Notes under the pieces: generated by a model
Databases searched by the model: none
Told to the model about the DNA's origin: nothing
What the model saw: only the letters and a program-made list of their open reading frames with translations
Shown: positions 37,101 to 52,100 of the stretch, in pieces
Layout: the number at the start of each line of letters is the position of its first letter
How positions within the stretch are numbered: the stretch's first letter is position 1
Origin: Cruorifilaria tuberocauda
Taxonomy: Eukaryota > Nematoda > Chromadorea > Rhabditida > Onchocercidae
Assembly (NCBI GenBank): GCA_013365365.1
Contig: JABVXU010000016.1
Location: forward strand, 124,001-188,000
DNA: 64,000 nucleotides
Direction of reading: 5' to 3'
Made by a program: the position numbers and the translations under genes

Positions 37101-40100
37101 TACTTTATTAATTCTCTGAATGTCTCAAAGTTTATAAATTTTAAAACTAACCTTTTCAACAGGTATTTTAGTCCATTGAATTTGTTTCATCTGCGATCCA
37201 GCTTTGGGCATAGCTTTTGGTTTCAATGCATTTGGTATGTCTAATTTCTTCTTTGGTAGCAGTCTAGATCCTTTCGTATTTAGCTGAAGCGGTGGCGGAG
37301 GTGGAGGTCCATTGGAGATTTCTGACGATAGTGGCGGAGGTGGAGGAGGTGGCGGTGGTGGCGTTGGCGAAGATGTCGCAACCACAGCAGGTAATGCTAC
37401 ACCAAGTATAGGTGATGCTGGAAAATACGGAATTGAATGAAACATAGAGTGCAAGAAGTAAATCATCTCACTTGTTTCTAACAATATTTATATGCTGCAA
37501 TATGCGCTTAAAAGTTAGGCTATGAGTAATTCCAAATTATTGGTTTGTGGCAAATATGTGTTTAGTTGATTCAAATGAATGGAAAAGAGTGGGAAAAGTT
37601 TAACTTGAAAATACTTTCTCTCGAGATAGAAGAATGGAAAAAGTGCAAAAAACGTTGCACAGAAGAATTTTCAATTTGAATGTTCTCTGTGCGAAATTTC
37701 AAGCAGCAGCTGGATAAAATTAACTGATTTAAATCAAAAGCCTTGTTTCATAGTAATTGTTAACTGAGTTGTATAATGTTACCAAACAAACAAGAGAAAA
37801 ATGCTAACTACATTTAATCATGGAAAATTAGGATATACCTAAATACAAGGACCATTTTTCTCCGATTATTGAATACCATCCCAAAAGGTAATTTGATAAA
37901 AATTTATATTGAGCTGTCAAAATATTTCAGTGAAATTTTTCCTTAATTTGAAAAAAATTATTAGAATTATAGTTTTTATAAGTAAAAATAAAAATGAATG
38001 TTGAAGAAATTTGTAAAAGTAAAAATTACAAATAAATTAAAGTGTAAGTTTTATAACCTTGTATGATTTCGTTTTCTTTGTTCGTAATCTTTTCATCCAT
38101 CTTCTGTTTCCCAGTTCCAATCGTCATTCCCACTATCATTTCAGCATCGTTCTTAAAAATATCTTCTTACCATCCAATAATACTCAAATTTGGTCTGTCT
38201 TAGTGGTCTCAAAAATTCGGATTTTTCTGCTGGAAAACTATTAATCATTTCTTACATGAATGCCCATCTTAAAATTATTATCGATCATGATAAACCGACA
38301 CATAGCCTGTAAGAATTCAGTTTAAATGTTAATATGCTGATCAGTGGGTAGTCAGAAATTAGCATAAGATTAGAAGGCAGATACATACCACAGTGACATA
38401 TAAACTGTGATACAGGGCTATATTTCAATCATTTCTATGTTCATGTATTTTTCGAAGGGGAAGTCCTGCCTACAATGCTATGTAGACAAGTATTTCAGAA
38501 GTACAAGATTTGATTTATTTGAGAATTATAAAATAATTAAAATTTCAGCTGCTTACTTGAAATTATCACCACATATTAACCAATATCGTTTAAATACCTC
38601 AGTGGTAAAGTAGTGCACTTTGAAAGATTAAAATTTAATTCATGTAGTATTACAAAAGAATTAAGTAACCTACCGGATTACATTTAAGTAATAATGCTTG
38701 GACCAGTTGCTCAAGATTACCAAGATTGATCGAATCGGTTTTATTCTTCAACAACTTAACCAATTGTAGAAGAGCACTATCCTTGTAACATGAACCATCT
38801 AAGCTCTGAAATATTCTTCCAGTTTAATGAAATAAGTGAAAATTAATGACATTACTGAAGAAATTACTATTTGTGCGAATATCAAAATAGCGCAATTTTA
38901 TTTGAACAATGATTAATTATAAATAGAATAGATAATTTTCATCCTGTTTTCATACAATTATGATGTCGAGTAGGAAATTGAACAAACTGAACAAACAAAA
39001 TGAATGAATCAGAGATGGAAAAAGGGATCGGATATAGGAAATTAGCATATAAATTAGTCGAATTTTTGGCAATCGAAAATTAATTTTAATTCTCATTTAA
39101 TTGCTTCTTGAATTATACGGGAAAAAATATTAACTATTACACATTAATAAAATGTTGAATACAGTAAGTATTAAAATGAGATAATTGAAGATTTTTAATT
39201 TCAAGAAACATGTTGACTCTATAAGAGAAACCTTAACATTAGTAATTTCGCATGATGATACTGTTTCATGATTATTATTTCATTACCTACAAGCTAACAG
39301 AATATTTTTAACACCTTCCCAATTTATTCAAAAAAAGTTGGACTTTTAATTAAAAAGTTTGTCAATATTCATTTCTTCTTGCTCAACTATTCAACATTTT
39401 AATAAAAATAGTTGATTAAAATTAAAAATGTTTCGCAGTTCTATCTTTAAGTATACATAACCTAAATGTTTTAGTTAATTACACGTTTGAATATAGTTTT
39501 CTTAATTCATATTTAGTAATTTACGGAATATTTGGCTTTACTGTACTTTTTCTTAAATTATAGAAAGAAGCAAGATTTCTAATTATAAAACATAGCCAGA
39601 AAAAATTTTGTACATTATTATTCCAGGTTTGCGGCAATGACTGAACTGTTTCCACAGAAGCCATTCGATATCCCTCTTCTTCTTCACTTTCCTCAGTGAA
39701 TGAATTCGAATCTTCAGCTTCTGCAAAGAACGATGATCGGCTTGCAAATATCTTTATTTTTCTACTATTAAGCCTGAATTCAGGGCGGAAAATAATGAAA
39801 TGAATCATTCTTTCTGAATGAAAATTAAAATTGTTCACTGAAAAAAAGAAGAAAGTGAAGATTTCTTAACACCTCTCATGCAAGTACCAGCACCATTTTG
39901 AAGGTATCCTGATTGCCAATGCTCGATTTGTTCACTTATTTCACGAACAAATTCATTAAATGTCCCACTGTTCAACAATACTCTGGAAAACGTTCGAAAT
40001 TATTTTCTCTTTTTTCTTTTATGATTTTATTGGAAGTGATGCTATATTAATAACAATGATAACTAAATAATGATAGTTATTAATAATTATTAATTATTAA

Positions 40101-43100
40101 TAATGCAAATGATAATAATAACAAACAGTACCAATAGTAATAATGAAATTAATAATAATGAATAATAATATAGCTTCATCTCAACACGGTATTTATAAAA
40201 TTTTTCGGCTTAATTGAAACTAAGTAATTATTAACGAAGTTAATATTGTCTGGGAACTGTTTCTTCCAAGTCATATTTGACGCATAGCAGCAATAACAAT
40301 AAATTAAATAATTTTCAAGAAAAAATAATGAAATTAGTTTGTAAATTTTACAAGTACTAGATGTCTTTTGAGGAAAGAAATTTGCGATGCAAATAATTTG
40401 TAAACTTTTGAGCAATACTGAAAACAGTTTGTCATAAGTTTGATGATGAAAAGTGAAAAAAAATGAGAACAAGTGAAAATAAATAGAATATCTATTTCGG
40501 GATGAAATGATCTTTGAACTGCTAAGTACCACACACAGTTCATCGACCTCATGACCCAATTTTCCATTCAAAAATCATTCTGTATCAATTACAAAGATCA
40601 GAATAGGCCGTTATGAATGCCTTAGCCATGCAACCAAAGCTGTTTTATTGATTTCAATCGATCGTTTCAGATGAAATCTGTGGCCTTGCTTTAAACATGG
40701 CTGGTAAGAATTGGATGGTCAGTGTGGCGTGAAGTTCACAGAGAATTAATTTTGGTACACTGCGATCCATTTCACTGAATAATAATGTATGAGGAGTTTT
40801 GTCTTTAATGATAAATTTTGGAAAGTCATTGATAAAAGCTTTTTTTCCTTCTTCTATTTAATTGAATTGGCAAAATTTTTCTGTTAGACTTTTGGCTCTT
40901 TTTGATCAGGAAATTTTTTCTAGCTTACTAGATGTCTGAAATGGATGTAGTAGAAGTTACTAACGCTGATTTTTCTGTGAGACAAACACTATACCTGATT
41001 TATATTCAATATTGAAAATCTGATAATAATACCAATTGTCCGTTGCGCAAAGCCGAATACTGAGCAGCAAGGAAACAGTATCTGTGATAGGATGAATGTA
41101 AATCGTTTGACTGTCTGTTGAGTGGAACTAAGATCTTCCTTTGCTTCTATTCAAAGTACTTAATTTGAAATCGTCACTACTAATTATTTATATTTTCATC
41201 ACTAGTATTTAAAAAAAATTTAATTCGTCATCGCTTATATTTCATAGTTGGGAGTTTTTATGAGCCTTTATTAGAAGTTATGTAACAGCATTAATAATGT
41301 GGAACTGAATTGCTCATGATACAATATTTCTCGAATCATTTAAATTCGACGAGCTTAGACAAATATAGGATGTGAGAAACTGGCGTAACTCACATTTGTA
41401 ATTCTTCTCCTGGACCTAAGTATTAGTTTCTCTTCCTCCTCCCTCAACTTTTTTTCTACAACAAAAGTGATCCCCATTTCCCAGTAAATTGCTTTCTCTC
41501 GGTTCAAACAACGATAAACAATTTTCAAAATAAATGAACTGAGAAAATTGTTATGAGAATCAAAGCTATTGAAACAGAAGGAATAACATGTGAAATAGTA
41601 CTGCGATATTTTCGTTCTATCATTTAGGTTACATAATCTGAACTAAAATGTAAGGGCATAAGCACGTGACAAAACGCCAGTTTTATCACTTCTAGGGTGT
41701 ACGTGTGAACAGATGGCCGTTATCACGATTAAGGCAATGTTAATAGGAAAAAAGAATTTTATTTAATGTCCGAGAAACTAGGCAGTCATTTAGTGTAAGT
41801 TGGACCCAGGAATTCATTAGTATTTATGTTGGGAGAGAATTAATATGCAAACGAAAAGAGCAACAAAATTACTTATCAGTTAGCGCCTCTCTCATCATAG
41901 CGGACAGATGACAGAAATTTCCTTTGACTAAAATCTCTCTGCATCACCAATCAGTAATGTGAGAAAGCACTTAAATACGGCGGAATTATGAGCATTATTC
42001 GTATCTCTGCAAATTTTGTGACCTTACTTCGATAGTTTGATTTTATCAGAAAGGAGGCCGTCATGTGTGTCGTAAGTAATACTGATAGTAATTATAAACC
42101 ATTGAACGAAATAATCCTTCAATTCATTATTTGTTAAGGAATAACAATCAAACGATAGGATTACGGTATGAATTTTAAGTATAAAATGATACAAGAGATG
42201 ATCGATGGGTGAAAAAAGTCATAGCTATTCATTGGAATAAATGCAATGGGATCAAGAATGATAGATTTTAAAGAAAAGTAGGATAAGAAAACAAACAAAA
42301 GTAATGTGATAGTAATTATAAACCTAAAAATCACAGTTTGATAATAGTTGGGGAAATAATCACCAACAATTTATCAAACATGCCATAGAATTCTCAGGAA
42401 AATAATGATTCGATATCGTCATTGAAGTAATATAAAGGCGCAAAGAAGCATAAGTTATATGAATGACTAATAACTTCTAATGCATTTCTATCATCTTTTA
42501 TCACTGTTTGCATAAATGGAAGGAAAAGATGGAAGGCAAAAAGAAAGAATGTGTAAAATGATTCCTCCTTTTAAGATCAAAATCAGGGATATGCTTTCAA
42601 TTGAAACTGGCGGAATGCAACGTTTACCGTGGATTCGGCGTGTGCTAACTTACTCACATGTGAATAATGAGATAAAATTGCAATGAAATAGGTGCAATTT
42701 ACATCAACTTTTGTTCTATCAATTCCTTTCTTTTTAGTTAAAGTTTACAACATATTTAAATTTGAACTCGACACATATGATTTCAAAGACTGTGGCAATC
42801 TTATTCCACTTACCCGATTTTTTTTACTTATTTATGCTATTTAAAGAGAAAAGCGAAAGGATTGATGGTTTAAATTTAATATTCTACACTCTCCCATTAC
42901 TCTTTTCCCTTCCTATCATCAGATTGCGTCGTATGAAAGAATATCCTTCACGCTGCTCACTTTCATATTCTAATTTATTGCACAAACAAATCGAAATTTC
43001 ATTTTAAACCTTTCCATTTCGGCCTTCATTGAAATTCCCGACTAAAATTTCTATTATGCAAAATGGTTTCGTGCTTTCCTTTCCTTTCTTTTGCTTTTTT

Positions 43101-46100
43101 ACATTGAAATTGTTGATATAAGCCTATCATCAATTGTATGCATTAACAATTGATTTTCAGAAATTCTTTGAATAGCTCGAATTTTGGGAAGTAAATGACT
43201 AGTTACTGATTTCATTTCGTTTGCTTTCGATATTTAATACACTTTTTAAATTACTTGAATAGTTCATTAATTTAATTCCAAATTATAAAATTTTTCGCAA
43301 AACTTGATTTGAGATAATACGTGTATTACAGAAGTGTCACTTATATCTAATATCTTGTGACGATCGGTAAAGAACTAAACCGAAATTATTAAGAATCTGT
43401 AACAGACAAGGATTAGAGTCAACAGACGACAATTGACAAAACGTTTTGATAAATAATATCATCGACAGTATGAGCTCTGAACTTTGTGGGACTCTTCTTT
43501 AATGAGAAAAAATCAATACTAATGACGAATGATAACATATCATCATTTTATCACTCTCAGCTAAATATTTAATTAAGTTTAGAAGCCCATTAATTGATTA
43601 TGATTACTGATAATTTCATGCACAATACAGCCAATACTTTAAAAAAAATAAAAATTATTGCTTTCTTGATAATATGCGATTTTCTCAGTGATATAGGATA
43701 TAATGTATTGCGACAAAAAATTTTTGCAATACAAAATTCCGTACGAAAGGACAAAACGAACTATGATAGGTGTTGATTTTGTGGAAAGTTGATTTTAGGT
43801 GTTGTTAGCTTAAGAGCGTAGTGACGAAGGAGTAAGTACAAATGATTTCTACATCAAATCTAATCGTCCAGTGAATCATTCTATCTCCTTTTACCACTTA
43901 ATTTTTTTTTTAAAAACTATATTCGATACAGAATTATTTCATTTTTGAAATAGTAATCGAGTAAAACGAACTTTCGAGAGAATTACAATGGAAGAATTCA
44001 AGAACTGAGAAAAATAACGGTTTAAAATATGAAACGTAAAAGGAGCTACAACCTTTTAGATGACAATTTTCTTCCGGTTAATGCAAACTCAACTGGATTA
44101 GTTTGTCAAAGTAACATAAACAACATAAGCGAAATGATATACCAATCATATATACCACGAAAGGAAAAGATGCGCAAATATTTGTCGATAAGCTCTTCCG
44201 CACCAGTTTAAGTGACTGTCAAAGCATAAAGCTCTGAAGGGTTTGTAGAAAGTACAAATAATGTACGCATATATTGAAGAAAATATTATAAAACAGATCG
44301 ATCGCTCTCATTAAGGCTATCATTTCAAGCATGAATTTATTGTAAAAGGAAAAAAAACTGAATTATTCATAAATGTTACATTTTTGCTGAATAAATATCT
44401 TTAAAAAAATAAATAAAATCAGGAGGAAGAAAAAAAGATGAAATTTTATTGGATTTTGAGAGATTTTTCTCAAATTTTTTCTATTATGATGTTTCGAACA
44501 TTCTTAAATGCTAACATGTCGATTTTAATTATTAATTTCAATATTAGCAATTCTTTAATTAGTACTACTTATGGCCGTAATTACTACTTACCTTATGATC
44601 TTATGAAAAATATAAATATTTTTTATTGGAAATTGAAAACAATAAACTTGTCGTTTGAAACATTACATGAATAAAAGCCATATATTTATCAACCACAAAT
44701 CTTTTATCGCTTCAGAGGGATTTAGATAGAATCACCGAAATATTTTGCTTAAGCAGACGACTTTTCCGGATGATCAAAATTACTAGAAATATATAAAAAT
44801 GTGGTAGTTGACGGAACTCTATGGAGTGGAATTATACTTAATAGTTTTCGAGAATTTTTTTTAAGGAATGGAATCTAAATAAATTCAAGTTCTAATTGCA
44901 TTAATTAAAGCAAATTGGAATGTCTTTCTTCTTCAACTGCATTTAAATTAATTAATTCTAATTTGCAAAATATAAAAATAGTATTTTATTCTTTAAAATC
45001 TACTAGATCAATTAGTTATTTGATTGATAAGAGAAAAAGGAAATGTGCGATATGAAAATATCAAAAACTGGAAATGCTTATTAATCGTGGTACCATCAAT
45101 TAATATTATTTGCGGCGATAGATTGAGTGCTTTTAAGGAAAGCAAAAAATCGATTAGATTCGAAATATTATTGTTTAAGATTTAATTAAAACATAGTTTC
45201 GTGAGAGATGGAAGAGATGAAAGAATTGCTCAGATGGGGCAGATTACCGTGAAACTAAGCAATTGAGAAAATGGAATGCGAATTGTTGTTATGCAAATAA
45301 TGGCAATTGGTGAGGAAACAATAACATATGAAACGTTGGTAATGCAAAGAGTGATGACAAAGTTGAATATGAAATTACCGCTTCTGATTACCTCATAAAA
45401 AGGGAGAGAACCGGTTCACAAACATCTTCTATAGATGTAAAAATGGTAAAATCAGAAAGACATTTACTTAATAAACTCACTTGGTCTGTTAATTACTTGG
45501 TAGTCTTATATACTGAGAAGATAGCAGTAATATTTGAATTCTCATTCATTCATCTTTCCTAATATTTTAGGTGTTTTGAGAGAAAACAGTTAAAGTACTG
45601 AAAATTTTTGCTGAAAATAAAACAGTACTTTATACAGCAAATCAACTTATTTGTTAAATTAAAAAATGTATCCTGCTGATAGATAGGAAAAGTTCCTATA
45701 CTAGACGATGCTTATTTTTATATTCAATTAAATTTCACATTTGAAACCATTTCTTTTTTCATCAAACTAATAGAGTGGAGTCACTGAGCAAAATTAAGCT
45801 GACAGTTAAGATGTTTCAAATTTTTCCCTCGTGAATTAAATAAAATTGGAAAACAAAAACAACGTGGTAAAAGATATAAGTAAAATACGTACCTTATTTT
45901 GTTGATGCGTTCACTGACATTCAATTCTGAAATTATTCAAACTGAAATGCATGAACAGTTATCATTTGGCTATATCATTTAGCGTTATGATATTTTCGGC
46001 AAGAGGATTAACATGGTATCCACTCGGATTACTATTGTCAAAAATAAAATTTCAATTAATGAAATTTGATTAATGCAGTGAAAATTTTGTATGTATAAAG

Positions 46101-49100
46101 AAGTTTGCACATAAATTCATAAATAAAGTTCATTTTTGAAATTTTTATTATTTATTTAACTTCACAAAATAATATAATGAAGCTAACAATTTAAAAATAT
46201 ATTTAATACTAATAATATAATAAAGCTAACTTAGTTATCTTTTCTTGCTATATTCTTCACTTTTGATTGAAATAATTATATGGAATAATTATATGTCAGC
46301 TTTTGTAAAACTCAGAAAATTGTCTCGAATTTCCCCTGACAGTTACCAATCATTTCATTATTTTAAAGCTAACGTAAAATAAAAAACTCATACCACATTG
46401 AGCATTTTTCTAGCAGATATGGACATTAAATGATAGTAAGTTATCTACTGTGATAAAATATGATGATAAAATCAATCAGACTAGCAACTAACTGTCCGAT
46501 TGAAACAGACAGTTTATTTGAAATAAATAATCATTTGCAAATGCTGTATCAATCAAGTATACATGAAATACCATTCGAATGTTCATATCGTTCAGATATA
46601 TTAAACTTTTTTAAAAGTATAGGAAATGGAAAAAACGGAAACATATACTTTTCTAAAAAGCGTTACGATGACGCAATCTAAAGATGAAAAAAGTATCGAG
46701 AATAAAACTATAATCAAATATTTAAATTTTTAAAACTCATTCATCAGTTTGATTCCGGTACAGAACAAAAATAAATGAAAGAGAACAATCCGAAACTAAC
46801 TAAAATACTGAATATATCTGAAAAGTTACATCCAAAAATATTTTGCACTTTAGGCTTTCAATTTTTAAAAATTCTACCGATATGCGCATTTTTTTCAATA
46901 AATCCAACTATTAATATTTATTCTATTTGACGAAATTTGAATCGTTTCAGGACAGTACGCCAAATTCAGTAATCACAGAATATAAAGTAAAATATGTAAA
47001 ATTATGAAAATTCTACAACATAAATGATTTGACATCAGTGGTAAAGCCATCTTTTTACACGTTCATCGATGCGTAGCATAACGTAATTACTCTGCAGTTC
47101 TAAAATTGGTTGTGCAAAGTTCAGTCAACAAGCATTTGTTGCCAAATTAAATCTTTTTTATCTGCATCATTTTAACTAGCTTTCTTGTTCTGAGACCATA
47201 TTAATTTTTGTAACTTAACAAATTTCAAATGGATTTCAATCTGACAGTTTAAAAGAAAGAATCAAATCAAATTCGAAAATTTTGAAGATTACGAACAATG
47301 AAGGTAATTGCAATGGACAAAAAACTAACAAAAAACTGAAAGAATACCGTTCGTTCAAGAAATTTGGCCTATCTTTGAACATTTCTTATTGCTGCTAACT
47401 GAAAGGTTATTGATTGGCTAGGAAAAGAGGAAAAATAATTAAATTTGAAAAAATTATTTTCTTATAGCCGGTAAACACAAAATGCAAAGAGAAGATCCAA
47501 CGTTAAAGTGATTACGAATAACTGGAACTGATAAAATGAGAGAAATGCGCAATAAGAAATTGATATCATAAATGATCATTATTTATCATACAGTGAAAGC
47601 AATCATAATGCAAAGTACCATGCGTATTGAGTCGTTTTTGCTTCAATTTAGTAACAATCATTATTGTTTGACATATTTTATTATTTTATTGATAAAGCTG
47701 GGTAAAAGCCGAGGACAACACTATGACCTTTCAACAGCCTAAAAACTTTGGCCAAATGTGGAGTAGAATCAAAAATTTAGGTGTTTTTAAATACATGTTA
47801 AATTTATTTCATAAAGCTTTCAAACCTGTAATAACATATTTCAAACTTTAGGAATATCTTTTATAAATGCATGGAAGAGTGCAGTAAAGTGCCGCAAAGT
47901 AGAAATTTACAAATAGCGCCATTAAAAAATTTTTTTGCACACATAGCTGGTATTGATGAGAAGGACTGATGACTAAATGGGAAGAATTGAAGCACGAAGA
48001 TTAAATGAAAGTTGAATGGATGGAAAGATTAATGGAAGGGAGGGAAATAATTGATTCGAAGAATAAGCATTAAAATCTGTTCCTTTAATGTTATAAAGTT
48101 AAATGACATTAACTTATATTTAGCAAAACTTATATTGAGAACTCATATTTGAGAATAAAAAAATGGAAATTTAATGATTATATTTTAAATTGCTTTAATA
48201 ATAGCTTCTCATTTTCTTATTCTGATTTTTGAAATAAAAAAAGAAAGCACAGAAAATCGGTAAGTTACTGTAATTCACAGCAAATTTCTATGTTCGCGCT
48301 AATTTTCCAATCCTTCTTTCATCACAAAAATTTGGCTAAATTTCTTTAGCTATAAATTTCAACATTGGATTTCTGCATCTTCTTCAAGCTATTGAACTTA
48401 CATTTGAAACTATCAATGGGCATTTCAAATTCAGTTTAAAATTAGAATTTTGAAACAAACCATTCTTTTTTAAATAAAATAATAATGCTTTCATCATGCA
48501 TATCATTCATTCGTCAATTTTTGCAATTAAAATTTATTCCTTTCAACTAATATTCTCAAAGTGTACTATTTGTTTTGAGTGAAAAGAGTGCATTTAGCAA
48601 TTTGAGGCGATATTGAAATAAATTGTAATGTTTATAGAATGAGAGCAGTTGGACGAAGGAAAGCTTCAAACAAAACTGAAATAGTAATGGTTTCAGAAAG
48701 AACGGATGAGAGATCTGTTGAATTTTCGACAGTAAGATGAATAAATGAAATGCACTCTTGACCGCATTTATGAGTTTCACATTTCAATGGTTCTCATACT
48801 TCTCCCTTTTAGATTGAAAGATTGTTCTACATTTAACGGATCATTTTTGAATAGTTACTGTAAAGATCAGAGATGAATAGAGAATTGTAAATGGAAAGAA
48901 AGTCGTTTAGATTCAAAGGAGAATTAAACGATCGCAATACTATTCGTTAGATATCATACAAAAATGATATATCTGATAATTGATAAAATAGAAATTAGAT
49001 GAATTTACGTTATTGTTATAAATTCACAACGAAAAAACAAAATTTTTTTTAAATGATACTAATAGTTAAATAGGTGGTAGAAATATTGTAATTTAATTTT

Positions 49101-52100
49101 TCAAATAAAGAAATTTGCATCGGGAAATTAAAGCATTAAATAGATACAATTCAGTTATTAAATACAATTCACTAATTTCACACTTCGCTATTCTCATATA
49201 TTCATAGTTTCGATATTTTATTATTTTCAAAATGGTAATTTGCATCAAAATTTTGTCGGAAATCTCAAATCTCACTTATAGATCATTTAAATGACTATTT
49301 CACTGTTGTTTCACTGTTGCTTATGTTATTGTCTATTTGTATAAGATCGACTGATTTGAATATCTGCGAGATTGTGTAACATACCTTCTGAAGTCAAGGG
49401 TTATCAGCTAATGAAGCTAACTAAGACCTGAAAGCACATTGAGGTAATCGCGCTCGCTTGATATTTCTTCTTTTGTAACTTATATCTGTGAGACTGCATA
49501 GTGCAATCCTACAAAATTCCACATCATTTCAATTCTAAAGTTAATTTGAAAGATTTAAAATATCTATTACGAGGCCTATCCATTTGCTAAAAATAAATAA
49601 CTGAGCATTGGACATTTGATAATTAGATAGGTGAACAAGGCAAATTATTAGATATGAGAGGAACGCGAAGGAACGAGCAAAAATTGAACGGTTGATTGAC
49701 GGATTGACTGGCTGATTGACCGACTGAGAGAGACGATCGACGTGATATATCGAAGTGATATCCACGGAAAAGAACGAATAACAAAAAGAGGAACATTGCG
49801 CAGTGCGCAATTTCATCTTAAAAACCCGATAATTACACTAAGCAATCAAAACATACACATTGTAACGGAACTTTTTGTAGTGGGACTGTACACATTCCTG
49901 CCGTTAATTTCCTCCAACCATTATTATCAACTAAATGAACGCATTGATTAACTAACTAATAATTGATCTTTTGATTTGAAATAATTTACTGACTACATTT
50001 GGTAAAACTTGGAAAACTCTAATAATCACCAACCAGATAAAGTTCTGTTCGCATTTTAAACCTTAAATTGATTACTCCAATTCTTTTGTCCCAAACTTGA
50101 AGTCATGAAAAAAATCGGGAAGAAGTTGATTACTCGTTCCGCTTGTTAATTGTTGAGCGAAAAATTTGATGAGAAAAATGAAATTTGAAAACAATTACAT
50201 TAAAAATTAACCTTTTAATTCGTGATTAATGCGTATCCGAGCTATGGCATTTGGTGAATATTCTAATAAACGATTGAGAAATTTCAAACATAAATATATT
50301 ATTTGTGCCCTTTCAGTTTGTTGAAGTTCAGTTGAAATTGGTTCCAAACAAAAACTTGCACCAATCAAATCCTGAAATCTCCTATAACTGTGACCAGCAA
50401 CCTGATAAGACCTAAGAGATCTCAGATAACATTCAGAAAATTTTGATAATCAAATTCTCTGGAAAGTACATGGATATTTATGAAATGAAATTTTTGCTGC
50501 ATATTTTCGATCAAGTTAGAAGCAAAAAAATACACCTCCTAAAAAAGTTAATGCAATCAAAACTTAATTGTTTTATACTTAAAAAAAATGACACATACTT
50601 ATGAGTTTTTGAAAGTGAACCTTGCAAATGATAAATTGATAAACCCGTATTTCAACTATCTATAAACTATCAATAATACTGTCTTATCTGAACATCTAAA
50701 TGAAATTATGTTATTATTAAAATGAGGAACTTATAAGAATGAAATAAGACCTTAGTTGGGTGAGAGAATAAAAAAAGAAAAGAAGGAAACGAAATTAAAT
50801 CAAACCTGCCAGCAAGAAAGGCATTCGACTGCGAGTTCGAAACCATTTTTACTTTGTATCAAGCGATTTAAAAAGTCGAGTATGTCAACCGTATCCGTTC
50901 CTGAAGTCAAAAATAAAACCTCGTAATATTTTTGTTGTGAAGGAAACTACTTATTAGCTTGTGAATAAGATTTTATTTGATATAATTTATATCGAAATAA
51001 AATTAAGTCTCACTTATCACCGACCTGAATAAATGTTAAATACTCAAACATTTAACAAACTGAATGCATTATGATATAAATGAATTATTTTTCGTATCTT
51101 CAGTTCATTTCTTCTCAATCAGTTAATTATTACCTGGCGTTTTACCTGTGATTCAATTTTCACTTTTGACAAGTTTTTTTCGTTATATTGTTGCATTCAT
51201 GCTTCACATTGATTTTAATGACTGATTAAATGAATATACCTTCAAATGAATTTTGTATCTGATCGCTGCAGCGAAAAGGAGAGAGGAGAAAAATTTACTG
51301 GAAGATGAATGAAATTCAATCAAAAAAAATCAATTGAACTTCATCGCATGTTTATGTATTCAATTTGTGATATTTTAATTAGAATTAATAAGTGAAATTC
51401 CACAGCATAAATTTCTATGATTTTTTTCGTTATATTACATTAGTAAGATTTATACTAACTGAGTATTACCATTTTTCGCGGTACCTCCTTGAACATTTTA
51501 TAGTAATTTATACAAGCGATACCAAATCTTCCGAGTTTACTGACATTATCACTTGAAAAACTGTTTTTCACTACTGAACTACTTAAATGACTAAAATAAA
51601 TATGTATGAAAAAGTTTGCAACTTATGTAGAAGCCTAAATTTGCAACATTGGAAGTTTATTCATACTGAAAAAATTCCTCTAAATTTGCTTTTCTCCATC
51701 TTTTGCTTTTTCTCTCTCCCCCTTGAAATCGTTTTAGGGTAGAAATTTTAAAAAAAAAAGATAAATAAAATTAAACAGCCGCTCAATTCTTATATTTGGA
51801 ATAGAAAAAATGAAACTGTATTTCAACTTTACTATCATCAAATTTTGATCAATTATGTTTAAGCACTAATATTGCTACACGAAGTATGTGATGTCTATCC
51901 TCTGCTTTGCTTTACCGAAATATCCTTCTAATAGATAACTGTGAATATAAGAAGTTTGTTTATTTAAAGATAAAATTTAAAGTACGGAATTTCTGCTCAC
52001 TCAATTCGTTATTCTCATCATTTTACAATAATCAATTTTAGAATAGATTTCTGCAATGAAAACTCAAATTTTACAGATTATCATATTTATAATGATTATA

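Noticed and set aside
46460..46681. 73-codon plus-strand ORF in a formin intron
   Set aside because: No recognisable motif or flanking exon; chance open frame in A+T-rich DNA cannot be excluded, so not called.
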